A program made the position numbers and the translations under genes. A DNA stretch of 64,000 nucleotides from Echria macrotheca (lineage: Eukaryota > Ascomycota > Sordariomycetes > Sordariales > Schizotheciaceae). The notes beneath the pieces are model-generated. The model was not told where the DNA came from, did no database searches, and saw only the letters and a program-made list of their open reading frames with translations. Positions 21,854 through 33,294 of the stretch are shown piece by piece. Position 1 is the stretch's first letter, and each line of letters begins with the position of its first letter. The stretch lies in NCBI GenBank assembly GCA_030411725.1, contig MU839840.1:1116001-1180000 (forward strand). Direction: 5' to 3'.

Positions 21854-24050
21854 ATGACCAGGACACGAACTAGCAAGAGCTGCGATGCTTGCAAAAATAG
21901 AAAAACAAAGTGTCTCCAGACAGGTAAGGGAATAAAGGAGCCCATGAGGTACAAGACTTGCAAGCTAAAGCGCAATTCTAGGGACCGGCCCTTGTCGATA
22001 CTGCGCGTCAGCCGGCACAACCTGCTCAACAAGCGCCCGACTTCACCGGCGGCCCTTCTACCGTGTTTCCGAAGAGGAGTACCAATGCTGCATGCGGCTA
22101 CTGCGCCACTTCCTACCTGATATCGATCTAGACCTCAAGACTATGAAGGCCATGATTACCGAGATCGAGCAGGGCGCCCATGTCGCCTCGGCCTCCTCGA
22201 CGGCCGGGTCGTGGATGCCAGCATGTGCAGAATCGACAAGCGCTCAACAAACCGAGGAGAGCGAGGTTCTGCAGGAGGAGTTGGGTTGTATAATCCTCGA
22301 CTCGAGAGGGAGCTACCGCTACGTTGGCGCCGACTCGTACGTTCGCTTCGCCAACGCCGTTTCGCAGGCTGCCGTCCGCCGCGCTGGGCGCGGTCAGGGG
22401 ACAGACGACAGCACTGTTATGGTGCCACTTGTACGCTCGACATTGCCGCCCAGCACGCCAGAGAGCAGTGTGGGTACTGGATTTTCACCCGCCTGGACAG
22501 ATACATACGCCGGGTTGGTCCACGACAAGGAGAGCATATACCTCCCGCCTCGCGACATCTGCCATGGCTATTTGGTGCGTTTCTTCGACGAAGTGCAGTC
22601 TCTGTACTGGTTTTACTCGCCCGAGCAACTCTATACGCTGGTCGATAGGACATATGCAGATTGCGAGAGTATAGGGCTGGAATCGTGCAGCTCTAGCTGG
22701 CTGTGCAGCTTGTACTCCATCTTTGCGATTTGCTCAGCCGGTACCAGGGAGCGGCTGGACTATAAGGACGACGCGAAAACGTCAGCTGACTACCTCGCCA
22801 TGGCCCGGAGCATGGGACTCCGCATCTGCGACGACAGAAGCGACGCCGACACGGTTAGGGCCTTGAGCCTGCTTGCCCTGGCTCTACACTCGTCCTGCTT
22901 TACCGTCACGGCCTATATAGTGACAGGCATGGCGGTGCGCATGGCCTACTCGCTCGGCCTTCATCGCAACATCGCGCTGCGGAACAAGGACACAGTGTCG
23001 CGCGCCCGCATCCACCGGCTGTGGTGGACGCTGTACCTGCTCGACCACGAAGTTGCCATCCAGCTCGGGTACCCGTGCGCCGTCGTCGACCACATGGTCG
23101 GTGTTGAGACACCCCCGTCCTGCGAGTCGGTCCTCGACCCAGGACGTCAAACGCCACATGGCTACCAAGCCGCATGCGTCGCCCTCACTAAACTGAGGAA
23201 GAACATGTCCTACATGCTCTACATGGCCCCCGCCCTCAACCCGATGCAGAAAAGGGTCATTCCCTTCTCTGCTGTCACGGCTTGTCTCGGCGACCTGCAA
23301 AACTGGCTGGCAAACCTCCCTCCCCATCTCCAGCGGTGGAGTAGCGCCGCCGTAGCTCCGCCGCACCGCCGTGCCGTCTCGGTGCTCCATCTACGGTATT
23401 ACATGACCCTCGTCTACGTTCAACGCCCATTTCTCTTGCAAATGACCAAGGCAGCCCTTCTGCGTGGCGATCCCTTGGCTGGGAACTCAAAGCACCGGTA
23501 CCAAGCACTCTCGGACGCCTGTCTCGAAGCCGCCAAGAGGGCAGTCTCGATCCTCAAGCACATGCGTGACAGCGCGCTGCTGAGCTCGCTTGTTCTGTTT
23601 GACACGCAATGCATCCAAGAGTTGGTGTACGTCTTCCTGCTCGCCGGGCGCTTGTACGCCAGCCGAGGGGACGTCGACGCGGCCATGACGGCGGCCGACT
23701 CTCTCGACACCTGTATGGCAACGCTGGCGAGTATGGAGCCCGTCGGATGGTGCGAGAAGATGTTGCCCGAGCTGGTGGCCCAGGTTCAGGCCAACAACGC
23801 GGCAACAGACAGTCGCGCTATGAATTCCAGAGAGTGTGGTGACAGCAGCGGCGGTACGGTTGCTGCATCAACACTTGACGAAGAAGGAATCACGAGCATC
23901 TCTCTCCTGGACAAAAATACTAACATTTTAATGAATGATGCGACTTTTTTCGCCCCTATTCAAGATCACATTGCCGATCTTGGCATCTTCGACGTGCTGG
24001 ATCTGGACATGGGGGCTGTCCCGACATTTGAGGGCATGTACAGCTTCTAG
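21854..24050 (+). CDS. Zn2Cys6 transcription factor with fungal_trans domain
   Basis: Two exons (21854-21923, 21982-24050) give 712 residues. Removing the 58-bp intron (acceptor ATTCTAG) restores a perfect binuclear cluster, C10-x2-C13-x6-C20-x7-C28-x2-C31-x6-C38; without this splice the second half is lost. After a short linker, residues 45-75 (FYRVSEEEYQCCMRLLRHFL) match the segment that often follows the cluster in this family. The middle domain (about 200-560) is fungal_trans, with a YSLGLHRN motif and an RIHRLWWTLYLLDHEVA helix. Nuclear, DNA binding at CGG-type sites is the family norm. It is the right-most member of the 11.5-24 kb block and a candidate pathway regulator. Its stop is followed within about 10 bp by a dispersed repeat. 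Confidence 0.92.
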
Positions 24051-24057
24051 CAGAGTT

Positions 24058-24332
24058 GGTTACAGCATTGAACTCTGGCCAACTGAAGATACAGGGGTTT
24101 TCCCTCAATCTTATCCTTCTTCCTCCCGTGAGCCTTTCCGCGACCGGTCCGGCTCTTACTCGCTGGGTGAGCCAGGCCGGTATTTGGGCATCAATCCTGT
24201 CCTCGTGAGCTGGAAGCTCTGCAGACTTATCCAATAACCCTTCTGTAACCCCACTCCGGCCACCTCCAATAAACCTGATCCAGCCGCCTGGATCTTGCAT
24301 CCCCGATTTGGACTGATTGGCCGACCTGACAC
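24058..24332 (-). repeat. Dispersed repeat, copy A
   Basis: About 275 bp that matches, in opposite orientation, a segment at 32480-32760. By eye the two are around 80-85% identical, with indels. Shared landmarks in repeat orientation are GTGTCAGGTC-GCCAATCAGTCC, ACAGAAGGGTTATTGGATA, CTTCCAGCTCACGAGGACAG, CCCAAATACCGGCCTGGCTC and AGAGTTCAATGCTGTAACC. Length and the TG-like start would suit a solo LTR or a short interspersed element; I see no clear target duplication. It begins right after the stop codon of the Zn2Cys6 gene. Confidence 0.8.
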
Positions 24333-24429
24333 CCTGGCCTGGCAGCGTTGTTGCTGTTGTTGCTGTGCTTCTCGCCGACCACATGGAGGGAAACATTTGT
24401 CCATCACGGCGCGTATATGGCGGAGAAAA

Positions 24430-24852
24430 GGCATCTGATAGGGGTGCACCCCCCTTTTGCTGCGAGTGTATCCCCTTGAAGATAAACTTTTCGCGTAAAT
24501 CCTCAAATACAAACGGTTCGGCGTATTAGCAATGCCAAAGGGGGCTATTAATAAGAGCTTTACCATTTATTGGTTACGTTCTTAAGCCTCTATCTACCGG
24601 AAATCAGATATAAAAGGTCTCGGCCTAATGTATACTCAGAGGTCCAGCGAATAAACGTAACTGCCTTATACCTTTACTTTTATCAGCTTTTACAAGTTTA
24701 AAACCCCTTACTTTATAATAGATAGGCCTCTGGCAACTATATATACAGCTTTGAGGAAAAACATCAACAGTAAATTAAAGGGCATATGCGTAAAACGCTA
24801 TGGTGGGGGGATACACCTGCAGCAAAAGGGGGTTGCAGCCCTATCAGATGCC
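24430..24852. mobile_element. AT-rich element with terminal inverted repeats (MITE or decayed DNA transposon)
   Basis: Arms of about 47 bp face each other: 24430-24478 begins GGCATCTGATAGGG and runs through CCCCCTTTTGCTGC and GTGTATCCCC; 24807-24852 is its reverse complement with a few mismatches. The 330-bp centre (about 24500-24780) is rich in TA and T/A runs, unlike the GC-rich genes around it, as expected after RIP-like C-to-T mutation. No coding capacity remains. I cannot define a target-site duplication. Confidence 0.65.
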
Positions 24853-27405
24853 GTCAAATTATCGCCAACGGCCGACTTAGAGAAGACACAAGCGGTCAAC
24901 AGCCGGTTAACCTCCCATTGGACAGCATTCTAAGAGCAAACGCATACTACTTCTTTGTCGATGACGGGCAGCAAACTTCTGGCCGACTTATCACGACACT
25001 CTTGTGCGAGAGCTTTCTCTCCGATCGAAACACTTCCTTTTCGCTCGGTTTGCATGGGCAGTCCTGATAGGGATAAAGCCATTTCTTTGCAGTCGCGTTG
25101 AACATTCGGTCATCCAAGTTCAGACAGACAATCCAAATGCGGAATCGTATACGGTTGAAACGCTGACCGGTGCCCAATTGTTCTTGCAATACGGCGGGGG
25201 AGGGTCAGAGGGCGCCACGCCTATCAAGGCAGGGAATAAGCGGATGCGGTCGGCACAAGATGATGAAACCGAGTCGCAGGACGGGGTCGAGCCGAGGTCG
25301 GACGGTGAGAATTTTTGGGACACAAAGGATATCTGGGACCACGACAATTCTACATGGCGGAGGCAATAGGAAACCTCTGACAAATTGGCCCTGTACAGCG
25401 CCCTCCAGCCGCTAAAAAGTCGTCGAGTCTTGAGGAACGGGATATAGTCGAGTGGGCTCTGTATACTGGGCGCTGTTCCAATATGTATCAGGCCATGGTG
25501 CGGGCGCGTTGAAGGGGAAATGCCGGGATTGTTCAGGAGGGTTGTACTAGGAAAAGCCATAGGATTATATCGCCATGCTTTATCCCTGGCAAACGGCTTC
25601 CTACCTTGGTACCATGCAACAGCTCTTGAGTGTCAGAAACGCTGCACCACTGTTGTGATCACTACCAGAGCAACCAGAAAGATGAGGTTGTAATTGTTCT
25701 CTGGCGCAGGGCCGCGCGACTGCCTTACGAACATGAAGCGACGCTAGCAATTTTACTACATAGGTCCTGCAGTGCTACATACGAACCACTCAAGCGCTAG
25801 TTTATCGCCAAGCATTAGCTTCATATGTTTGAGGCACAGAGTGCCTTGTTCACCGGCGACAGAGCCGAGAATATCCGTTAATAGGAAACACGTATTCCAT
25901 TTGGGTGTGGTGGGAGACGCGCGGCGTTGCATACAGACCAGCAGCGTAAGGTACACCGGACTAGGCAAACTAGATCTACAGACTAACAAAGAATGTACGA
26001 GAACTGATAAGCACCCGCATTTGAAATGTACGCGAGGCCTTGGACGGAGATAGGATGCGTACATGGGAACCCGACGGGGTGGTATGCTTCACTGAAGTTC
26101 ATGTTCCCACTGCCCCAATCTGAATGCCTCGAACGGCGTCTCCATCAAGTAACACTTGAACTGGACCTTAGTATCCTTGGAGAGTTGACGCGGTTTATTC
26201 CGAACGTCGCACCTCCCATTCGACGCTTTGAGCCTCACACTCGTTCGAGACCACCCTCTGACCACCGCACCAGGAACATCCGTGATCGAATGTTTGACAA
26301 AACCATGGACCTCGTATTTTGGACGGGAAAAAAAAAATCCACCGCGTTGCACTCGTCATCAGACGGCAGCGGCGGGATACGTACCCCCCATGATGAACGC
26401 TCTCCTTGGCGAACGAGCCCGTGACGATAGGTACTAAAAACGGGAGGCTGGTTTGGTCCGTTGGGTCCGGAGAAGAATACCGACATGCTGGAACCACGTG
26501 TGCAAGCAGTCCTGGTTTTCATGCCTAGGTATGCATCGTAGATCCCGGAATAAAACACCGACGACGCCGCGCACGCTATCCCGGTGAGTGGAGACTTTTT
26601 CTTGTCTTTTGTCTAGGTCCGTGGCGGTCGAGCACCTACGCATCTCTTTCGTCTCGCCAGAATTGAAGTTTTGGGTTTTGACTCGTGTGCGCCAAAAATT
26701 GAGTGAATCTGTCCTGGATATAGGGCTTTTTGCGCCCGCGGAAAATCTCAAGACACCGCACTGGAAAAGAGTTGGGGGAAAGTTTTGAAACAGCATCCAG
26801 AGTAGATGCGAAAGAGAGAGAGGCAGCATGTGGGAATCGTCTAGGTGATTTCACCATGCATAGGGCATGTCTGTTGAAAGTAGGTGCATATACACCTCAC
26901 ACACACCGCTGAGTGGTCAAACTGCAAGTTCCCACTGGCCACCGCCCTAACGCAGCTCCCGCCAAACCATCCCTATTTCGCCGGACCGGAAACCCTCAGT
27001 CAAGAACCGTGGGCCGCGCAAACAAGACGTCGGTAAATCTGTCCGTCGAGAAGTGACCCTGTCCCTGGGTGCAGACTGCAGGGAAGGGCATGCGCGGATT
27101 GTGCATGGCGCTTGCTGGGAACATGAGGGGAGGAAGATGCGTTGACATGTTGCAGAACAAACATGCCACTGCTGCACGGTCTTTTGTCTCCAATGATTCA
27201 GGCCTGCAGCAGCAGCTGGCGAGCTGGCGGGAATCCCGTCCGCTTCTCGGTCAAAACGCTGTGGACGGGCTGCGCTGAGGTTCCGTGGCCCGATCTTTCT
27301 CTCCACACTTGACACAATTCCTTGACAGAGGGGTTTGCTGGGATAGTGGTAATAATGGGACGAATACGGAATAATGGATAAGGTAGAAACAGAGAAAATG
27401 ACTCG

Positions 27406-27413
27406 TATATAAT
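27406..27413 (+). promoter_or_regulatory. Possible TATA element for carboxylesterase
   Basis: TATATAAT about 100 bp upstream of the esterase ATG. Confidence 0.45.
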
Positions 27414-27511
27414 AAGTAGACGTTCCTCGCGTCAGTCAGTAAAAAGACCCCGGGGCTAATGTATGTCGTCCGACCAGCGCCGGTAGCCGATCAAAACGAC
27501 AGACACCCAAG

Positions 27512-29237
27512 ATGCGGCTAACACACGCTCTCGGCTTGATCTTGCCGGCCCTGTCGGGCACTGCTGCCGCTGCTGCTGGCGCATCGAGCTGCGATAATGC
27601 CGCCGGTAATAACCTGACCGTAAGCACAGAACAAGGGGAGATCCGCGGCATAATCGACCCGTCGACGCCAGCAGTGCGGCGCTTCCTAGGCATCCCCTAC
27701 GCCAAACCACCACTCGGCGACCTCCGCTTCAGCCCACCGCAGAAGGCCGGCCCGTTCAGCGGCGGTGTGTTCCAAGCAAACAACCTCGGCCCGAGCTGCG
27801 AGCAGTTCCTGATGAAGACGCCGCCGAGCATCTACACCCAGGTGGTCAACGAGTTCAACCTGCAGGGCCTCAACGAGACTTCCCCGAACGTGAGCGAGGA
27901 CTGCCTGACGCTGAGCGTCTGGGCCCCGGCAGCACCCACAGAATGCCCAAGCGGCGGTCTCCCGGTCATCGTCTTCATCTACGGCGGCGCCTTCGCCATG
28001 GGCGGCCAGGACGTACCCTATCAAATTCCGGCGCGATGGATCGAGCGCGCGCAGGACCTGATCGTCGTGACCTTCAACTACCGCGTCAACATTTTTGGCT
28101 TTCCCAACGCCGCCGGGCTGGTATCCGACGCTCAAAACCTAGGCCTGCTCGACCAGCGGCTGGCCGTCGAGTGGGTGCACGACAACATCGCCTCGTTCGG
28201 CGGCGACCCGGACCGCGTCACGCTCTGGGGCCAGAGCGCCGGCGCCATCTCGGCCGGTTATTATCAGTATGCATACCCGAACGACGCGCTCATCGACGCC
28301 GTCATCATGGACTCGGGCGCCGAGACGCTCAAGGCCGCCGCGGGGTCGACCGCCGACACGAACCACAGCGCCTTCAGCTACGTGGCCGGCCACGTGGGCT
28401 GCGGCGGGCTCGGTGCCGCCGAGGAGCTCGCGTGCATGCGCAGCGTGTCGGCCGCGGCTATCGAGGACGCAATCGAGGCGCGCGAGGAGGCCACCGGCCT
28501 GCCGTTTTTTTTTACTCCTGTCGTGGATAACGTCACGGTGTTTGCGGACTATGCCAATCGGCCGGTCGCCAATGTTGTTAGTGTCCCCCCTTTTTTATGG
28601 CATTATCTCTACCCCTATTCTCGGCGATGCACAGAACTCATAACTAAAACCTGTCCGCGCGCCGCACGCACGCAGCCAACAATAATCGGAACCAACGTCA
28701 ACGACGGCGTCGCCTTCGTCCCGATCGGTATAAACGGCGTCAACGAGACACTAGCACAAGTAGCCACACTAGCCGTTTTCTTCTGTCCAGGAACACAGGC
28801 AGCCGAGTACGTCACGTCACCCCCTAAAAACACCTCCCCACTTACCCCTTAACCCCCTTGCATGCATCACACTAAACAATCCAAAAAGAGACCGAGTAGC
28901 AGCCGGAGTCCCAGTCTACCGCTTCCTCTACGCCGGCATCTTCCCCAACATCTCCCCGGCCCCCTTCCTAGGCGCCTACCACCAGGCCGAGCTGCCGCTC
29001 CTCTTCGGCACCGCCGGCGAGTTCCGCGGGCCCTCGACGGCGCTGGAGAACGCCACGAGCGTCGCCATGCAGGACGCCTGGTACGCGCTGGCGAGCGCCG
29101 GCGTCGAGGGGATGGCCGAGGTCGGGTGGCCGCGTTATACAGGCCCCGGGGGTCTGGTGCGCGAGTTCGCCTCGCCTGACGGGACGGTGCAGCGGGATGT
29201 TAGTCTGTTGCCGACCGAGGCTTTGTGTACTTTCTAG
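27512..29237 (+). CDS. Secreted type-B carboxylesterase
   Basis: Three exons (27512-28576, 28676-28806, 28889-29237) give 514 residues. Signal peptide MRLTHALGLILPALSGTAAA. Alpha/beta-hydrolase of the COesterase family: RRFLGIPYAKPPLGDLRF, EDCLTLSVWAP, oxyanion loop FIYGGAF, and nucleophile elbow GQSAGA with Ser242. The intron after NRPVANV joins to PTIIGTNVNDG, where Asp365 stands at the place usually held by the catalytic Glu. His430 in GAYHQAELPLLFG completes the triad. Both introns are needed to keep the frame. The enzyme would hydrolyse ester substrates outside the cell; the natural substrate is unknown. Asp in place of Glu is tolerated in some esterases, so it is probably active. Confidence 0.9.
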
Positions 29238-29768
29238 GTGGCGCGTAAGTGTTGCTACATTGGAAGTTTTGGGAGGAGACCGGACTGGTTCCGGTTTTTG
29301 AGGGGCAGTTGCGTACTGCGCGGCGGACGACTGGACAGCACCGAGAGAGAGAGATGGCGGTGCCAGGCTTCTTGGAACGTCTTTTAGCCCCTTGTACGAT
29401 GATACCTTTGATGCGTCAATATATATTTCATTTTGTTCTTCGGATCGCGCCTACAAAAACACTCGGCAACCGTGGATTTCCCCGACAATTCCCGGATTTT
29501 GTTACTTGAGTCGATAGGATGATGATCTAAAACCAGGCGTCTTGGGGAGAGGAGAAACAGTCCAGCACACCTTGTAGGTACCTAGTAGTTCAAGCTTGTT
29601 AACGCAAACTGTGAAGATCCAAGCTCAAATATCGCTCAACTCCCATCCTCATTCCGTCCAGGCCCCTCATCATCTTTGATTGTTACCGGACTTCCGTTTC
29701 AAGCCTTATTACCTGGGGCCAGGCTGCCAGACATCCAATATCCACCTGAACCCATCGATATCCTTAAT
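29238..29768. other. Convergent intergenic stretch
   Basis: Between the 3' ends of the esterase and the DUF4238 gene. No gene seen. A GTAGGTACCTAGTAG palindrome lies near 29575-29589. Confidence 0.4.
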
Positions 29769-32363
29769 CTACGAGTACCACTCCTGAGGCGGAGTGGGAT
29801 ACGCAAAGTCAAACAGCGCAACCTGCAGCTTGCCGCGTAGCGGCTCCTTGACCTTGTCGCGCAGCAAACGTCCAAACTTTGCGCGCACTGCAGTCCGCGT
29901 GAGAAGCTCGATGATCTCGCCTTCCTCGACGAACATTCCCAGGATGGACAGACCACCACGTTGGTTCTGCCTGTAGATGCCCTTCTGAAGAATCTCGAGC
30001 TGTGTCGTCTTCGCCATGTTCTCAACTTCGGGGATGCCTGTAAAAAAACGAGAATGAGGTCAAGAGTCAGCGACAAGTATCACAGTGAAAAAAAGGCGTG
30101 CGCATAAAATAAAATCGAAAGACGGGACGTCCAAAATGGAAGAAGCTTTGATAGCAAAGATAGGCAATGAGCGTTACTCACCGCATTCACGTATATATCC
30201 TAGAAACAGGTGTCAGGGTCTTTGTATAGATCTCCACATGGTTGACAACCACACATACCTAGCTTATTCACAACAAAGCCAATAAGCTCCACGATCCTAG
30301 GAAGCAAAAAAGGGTTCCTGAGCGCGTCCCGATCCCAAATGTCCGACGACCACGAATGCAGTCTGCTCTGGATATCCACCATGGCAGCATTGTACACGAG
30401 CCTGCTCATCCTACTCTCGGGACTGACCAGATCGTGAACTTGAGAGGATACAAAATTAGCAATCTTTCAACATTTACGCTGGGGAGATAACACAAACCAT
30501 GGGTGAGAACATCTTCCGGGCCAATGGCATCCCCGCACGAGTCGCTCCCGAACAACTCGGAATGATAGCCATCCACCATGACTTGGCGGCAGACCTTGAC
30601 ATACAAGTAAACGCGCCGCGGGGGCAGTCGCAGGTATGCGTCAACCAGAAGATCCCGGTTGCGTTCCCGGATCGACTCGTCCACGCCTTTTGACCAGGAG
30701 TCGATCTTGACGCGTAGAACCCACATGCGCGCGGATTGTTGCATGTCAACCAGCATTGCATGTGGGTTGCCGCCTTTTTTGCTGTTAGATTGGACTCAAG
30801 GTTGTCCGGGGGAGGAAATACAATACCTAAACGATCGTAGTTTTTGAATAAATCCGGCAGCGGTGGTCCTGCTGCCTCATCCATTGGCACCCTCATCCGT
30901 CCAGCCAGATTCGCCAGAAGTCGCAGATCGATGTCCCTCTCCCCGTCCACCGCAACCTTCTTCCACTGACGATGGATCTCCAGGAATCCCAACCTGTAGC
31001 TCTCATAGTCGTAGACATCGGGCGGGACCGCAGATGGCCAGTACGTCTCCTTCGTGGACCCCAACGCCCGCGAAACAACCTCGAGCTTCTTGAAGGCCGC
31101 CATCCGCGGGTCGTCCACCACGCCCGAGTCGATCTTGCCCTTGCAGGCCGGGTCGCAGAGGAACCACTCCAGCGTCTTGGCGAAGACATCGGCGCTCTCG
31201 AAGACGACACTAGTACAAATGCCCAGGTGGTCGAGCAGGAACGAGTTGATGGTATTGACGTAATCTCCATCAATCGGAAAAATGCTGAAAAAGAAGACAT
31301 CGTCCTTCTTCCTCCTGCCGTCGGAGCCCTCCTTCCGCTCAATTCGGCCGTCGACCACTCGGGTATAACTGTTCCGCGCCTTGGCGATGGGCAGATCGTA
31401 CAGCAGCCCTCTGACCTCGCAGCCGTACACCGAGGTGAGCACGGCGTCGCGGGTCATCTCGCGGGACGCCCGGACGGCGGCATCACTGGCGTCTTCGAGC
31501 GGATCGGGCAGCACGAAGGCGCGGAGGACGATCATCAGCTTGGGCGAGACGGGCGCAAACATGTGCAGGGGCGTGTGCGCCGACCCTTCGACCTTGCCCG
31601 TGTTTACGTCCTTGGCGAAGGTGCTGGGCCCCTCGAAGATGCCGTAGCTCACGTCCGTGAGGACGAACTCGCTGTCCGGAGCCGAGGGTGTGCATATCGC
31701 CATGTAGTAGCCCTGGCAGTGCGCGACGAAACCGAAAGCGTCGTCTGGATACATGTGCTTCGGAAGTTCCTTCATCCATTTGCCCTCCGGGTCCATTTCG
31801 AGATTGATGATGGCCTCGATGTTGTCGTACCATACATCCATGGGATGCTGGTAACCCTTCTCGGCCATGTATTCCCGCATCAGCTCTCTGTCGTCCAACA
31901 TGTAATCCTCGGGGGCATCGAGATAGAATCGCTTGTGGTAGCCGGAAGAGCGATATTTTAGCAGAAACAGGAACTTGCGGATCAGATCACGCTCCTGGCG
32001 GGTGAGGCGGACCGGCTGCTCGGTCTGCGTTGTCTCGTAGGCTTTGGTGATTTTGCGGAAGATGCGGCTCGCTTGGTCCTCGAGCCTGCTGAAGAGCTGC
32101 TCCAGATTCCGCTCCCTCTTGGATGTCTTGGTCGTGTTCTCGTACATGTTCATCTGTCCGAGGATCCGTTTGATGGGCTTTTCGCAGATGACGGGCGGGT
32201 CGACCGTGAGGTCCACGTTGCGGACGACACTCTCGCCGAAGTACAGGCCATTCTCGTCGCGCCGCTTGCCACCCTTCTTCCGGCCGCCTGCGGGTTTGTA
32301 CGGGTGGGCAAAGTTCCGAAGGAGGAACTGGGGAACAAAGTGCTGATATTGCTTGTGCTCCAT
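29769..32363 (-). CDS. DUF4238 family protein
   Basis: Five exons (30827-32363, 30498-30773, 30259-30438, 30182-30199, 29769-30037) give 759 residues; all are GT-AG and in phase. The fourth exon is a microexon of 18 nt (encoding YIRECG across its junctions). The start at 32363 (MEHKQYQHFVPQF) was chosen because it opens directly with the DUF4238 signature QHFVPQFLLRNFA. The family domain covers about residues 5-330 and includes RLEDQASRIFRKI and LTRQERDLIRKFLFLLKYRS. The rest is charged and helical with no motif I recognise. DUF4238 occurs in bacteria and fungi and has no established activity, so I give none. The gene starts about 115 bp from a dispersed repeat. Confidence 0.88.
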
Positions 32364-33294
32364 CTCAGCTGATGCATACCGCGATGCGTTGGAGTTGCTG
32401 CTGAGACAGGCCTGGGGAGCCCCTCCTCTCCGAGCGATTTTGAGGAAACCATGGTGAGGCCTACAGCCTGACATTCGAGAGTGTCAGGTCAGCCAATCAG
32501 TCCCGGGGAAGCAGGATCCGCGCGACTGGATTAGGGTTATTGGTGGCCGACGTGGCCGACGGAGTGGGGTACAGAAGGGTTATTGGATAGGCTTGCAGAG
32601 CTTCCAGCTCACGAGGACAGGATTGATGCCCAAATACCGGCCTGGCTCACGCAGCGAGTGGGAGCAGGGTCAGTACATAGGTCCTCAGAGAGAAAGAAGG
32701 ATAAGAAGGGAGGGAAAAAGTGCTGTATATTGAGTAGGCCAGAGTTCAATGCTGTAACCCACCCACCCCCTAACTTCTGTTCTTACCTACTGGTCAGATA
32801 TATAGTGGCGGAGCTTCGATCGGTTTTGGGGGGGAGGGGGTATAGCTATGCCCACACAACGCTTGCGCCGCCTGCAGTCACCTCGTCACTGACACCACCA
32901 GTGCTCCGAGTCTGACAAAGCTGCAAATGACTTTCACCACGCTCGCCGCTAAATGGTCAACGAGGACCTCTTGTTCCACTTCCAATGTCTATCGTGGGCT
33001 AGCTGACATCAGACTCGAAGAGTACCGTGAGATTTCCCGGATTACCTTAATACCCCGAGAAAGGCGAAACAGTCAAGAAGCTGGAGGCGGGCGGTGGTCG
33101 GGTAGAGAGATTGTGCTGTGCTCCCAGACGGAGGAGGCAGTCGAGTCTTGTCTTGGTTTTCAACAATGATGAAAATCCGTAATAAACGATATTATTTAAA
33201 CCATTTTATAAACGACAGTTTAGCTCCGTAGCAAAACCTCCACACAGAACAAACGGCGCCAAGTATACACGAGAAAGAGTCCAACCCCAACCCA
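32364..33294. other. Intergenic with repeat copy B
   Basis: Holds the upstream flank of the DUF4238 gene, repeat copy B, a C-rich/G-rich stretch near 32758-32840, and the 3' flank of the tyrosinase. No gene seen. Confidence 0.45.
32480..32760 (+). repeat. Dispersed repeat, copy B
   Basis: Partner of the repeat at 24058-24332, in inverted orientation. It keeps the same order of landmarks over its whole length, with the most conserved core at about 32570-32650 (ACAGAAGGGTTATTGGATA through ACCGGCCTGGCTCAC). Frames through both copies encode a shared peptide (AELPAHEDRIDAQIPAWLTQ), which may be chance conservation or the trace of a former coding element. Confidence 0.8.

Larger units (their letters stand above)
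24051..27511. other. 3.5-kb gene-poor tract with repeats
   Basis: No confident gene. Contents from left to right: repeat copy A, an AT-rich inverted-repeat element, then unassigned sequence. Two stretches could be gene debris: 25004-25369 on the plus strand (open, acidic C-terminus, no motif I recognise) and 26090-26350 on the minus strand (an open frame with no start or partner exon). I do not call either one a gene. Confidence 0.5.

Noticed and set aside
11470..24050. A secondary-metabolite biosynthetic cluster with a core enzyme
   Set aside because: No PKS, NRPS, terpene cyclase or prenyltransferase sequence was found, so only a tailoring or catabolic cluster is claimed.
25004..25369. A 121-codon plus-strand frame with an acidic C-terminus
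   Set aside because: It looks somewhat protein-like but has no recognised family and adjoins a decayed repeat; left as unassigned.
30972..31961. A 329-codon open frame antisense to the DUF4238 gene
   Set aside because: Opposite a well-supported exon, no recognisable domain.
32755..32780. ACCCACCCACCCCCTAAC considered as a telomere-like repeat
   Set aside because: Not a run of TTAGGG units; only a C-rich stretch.
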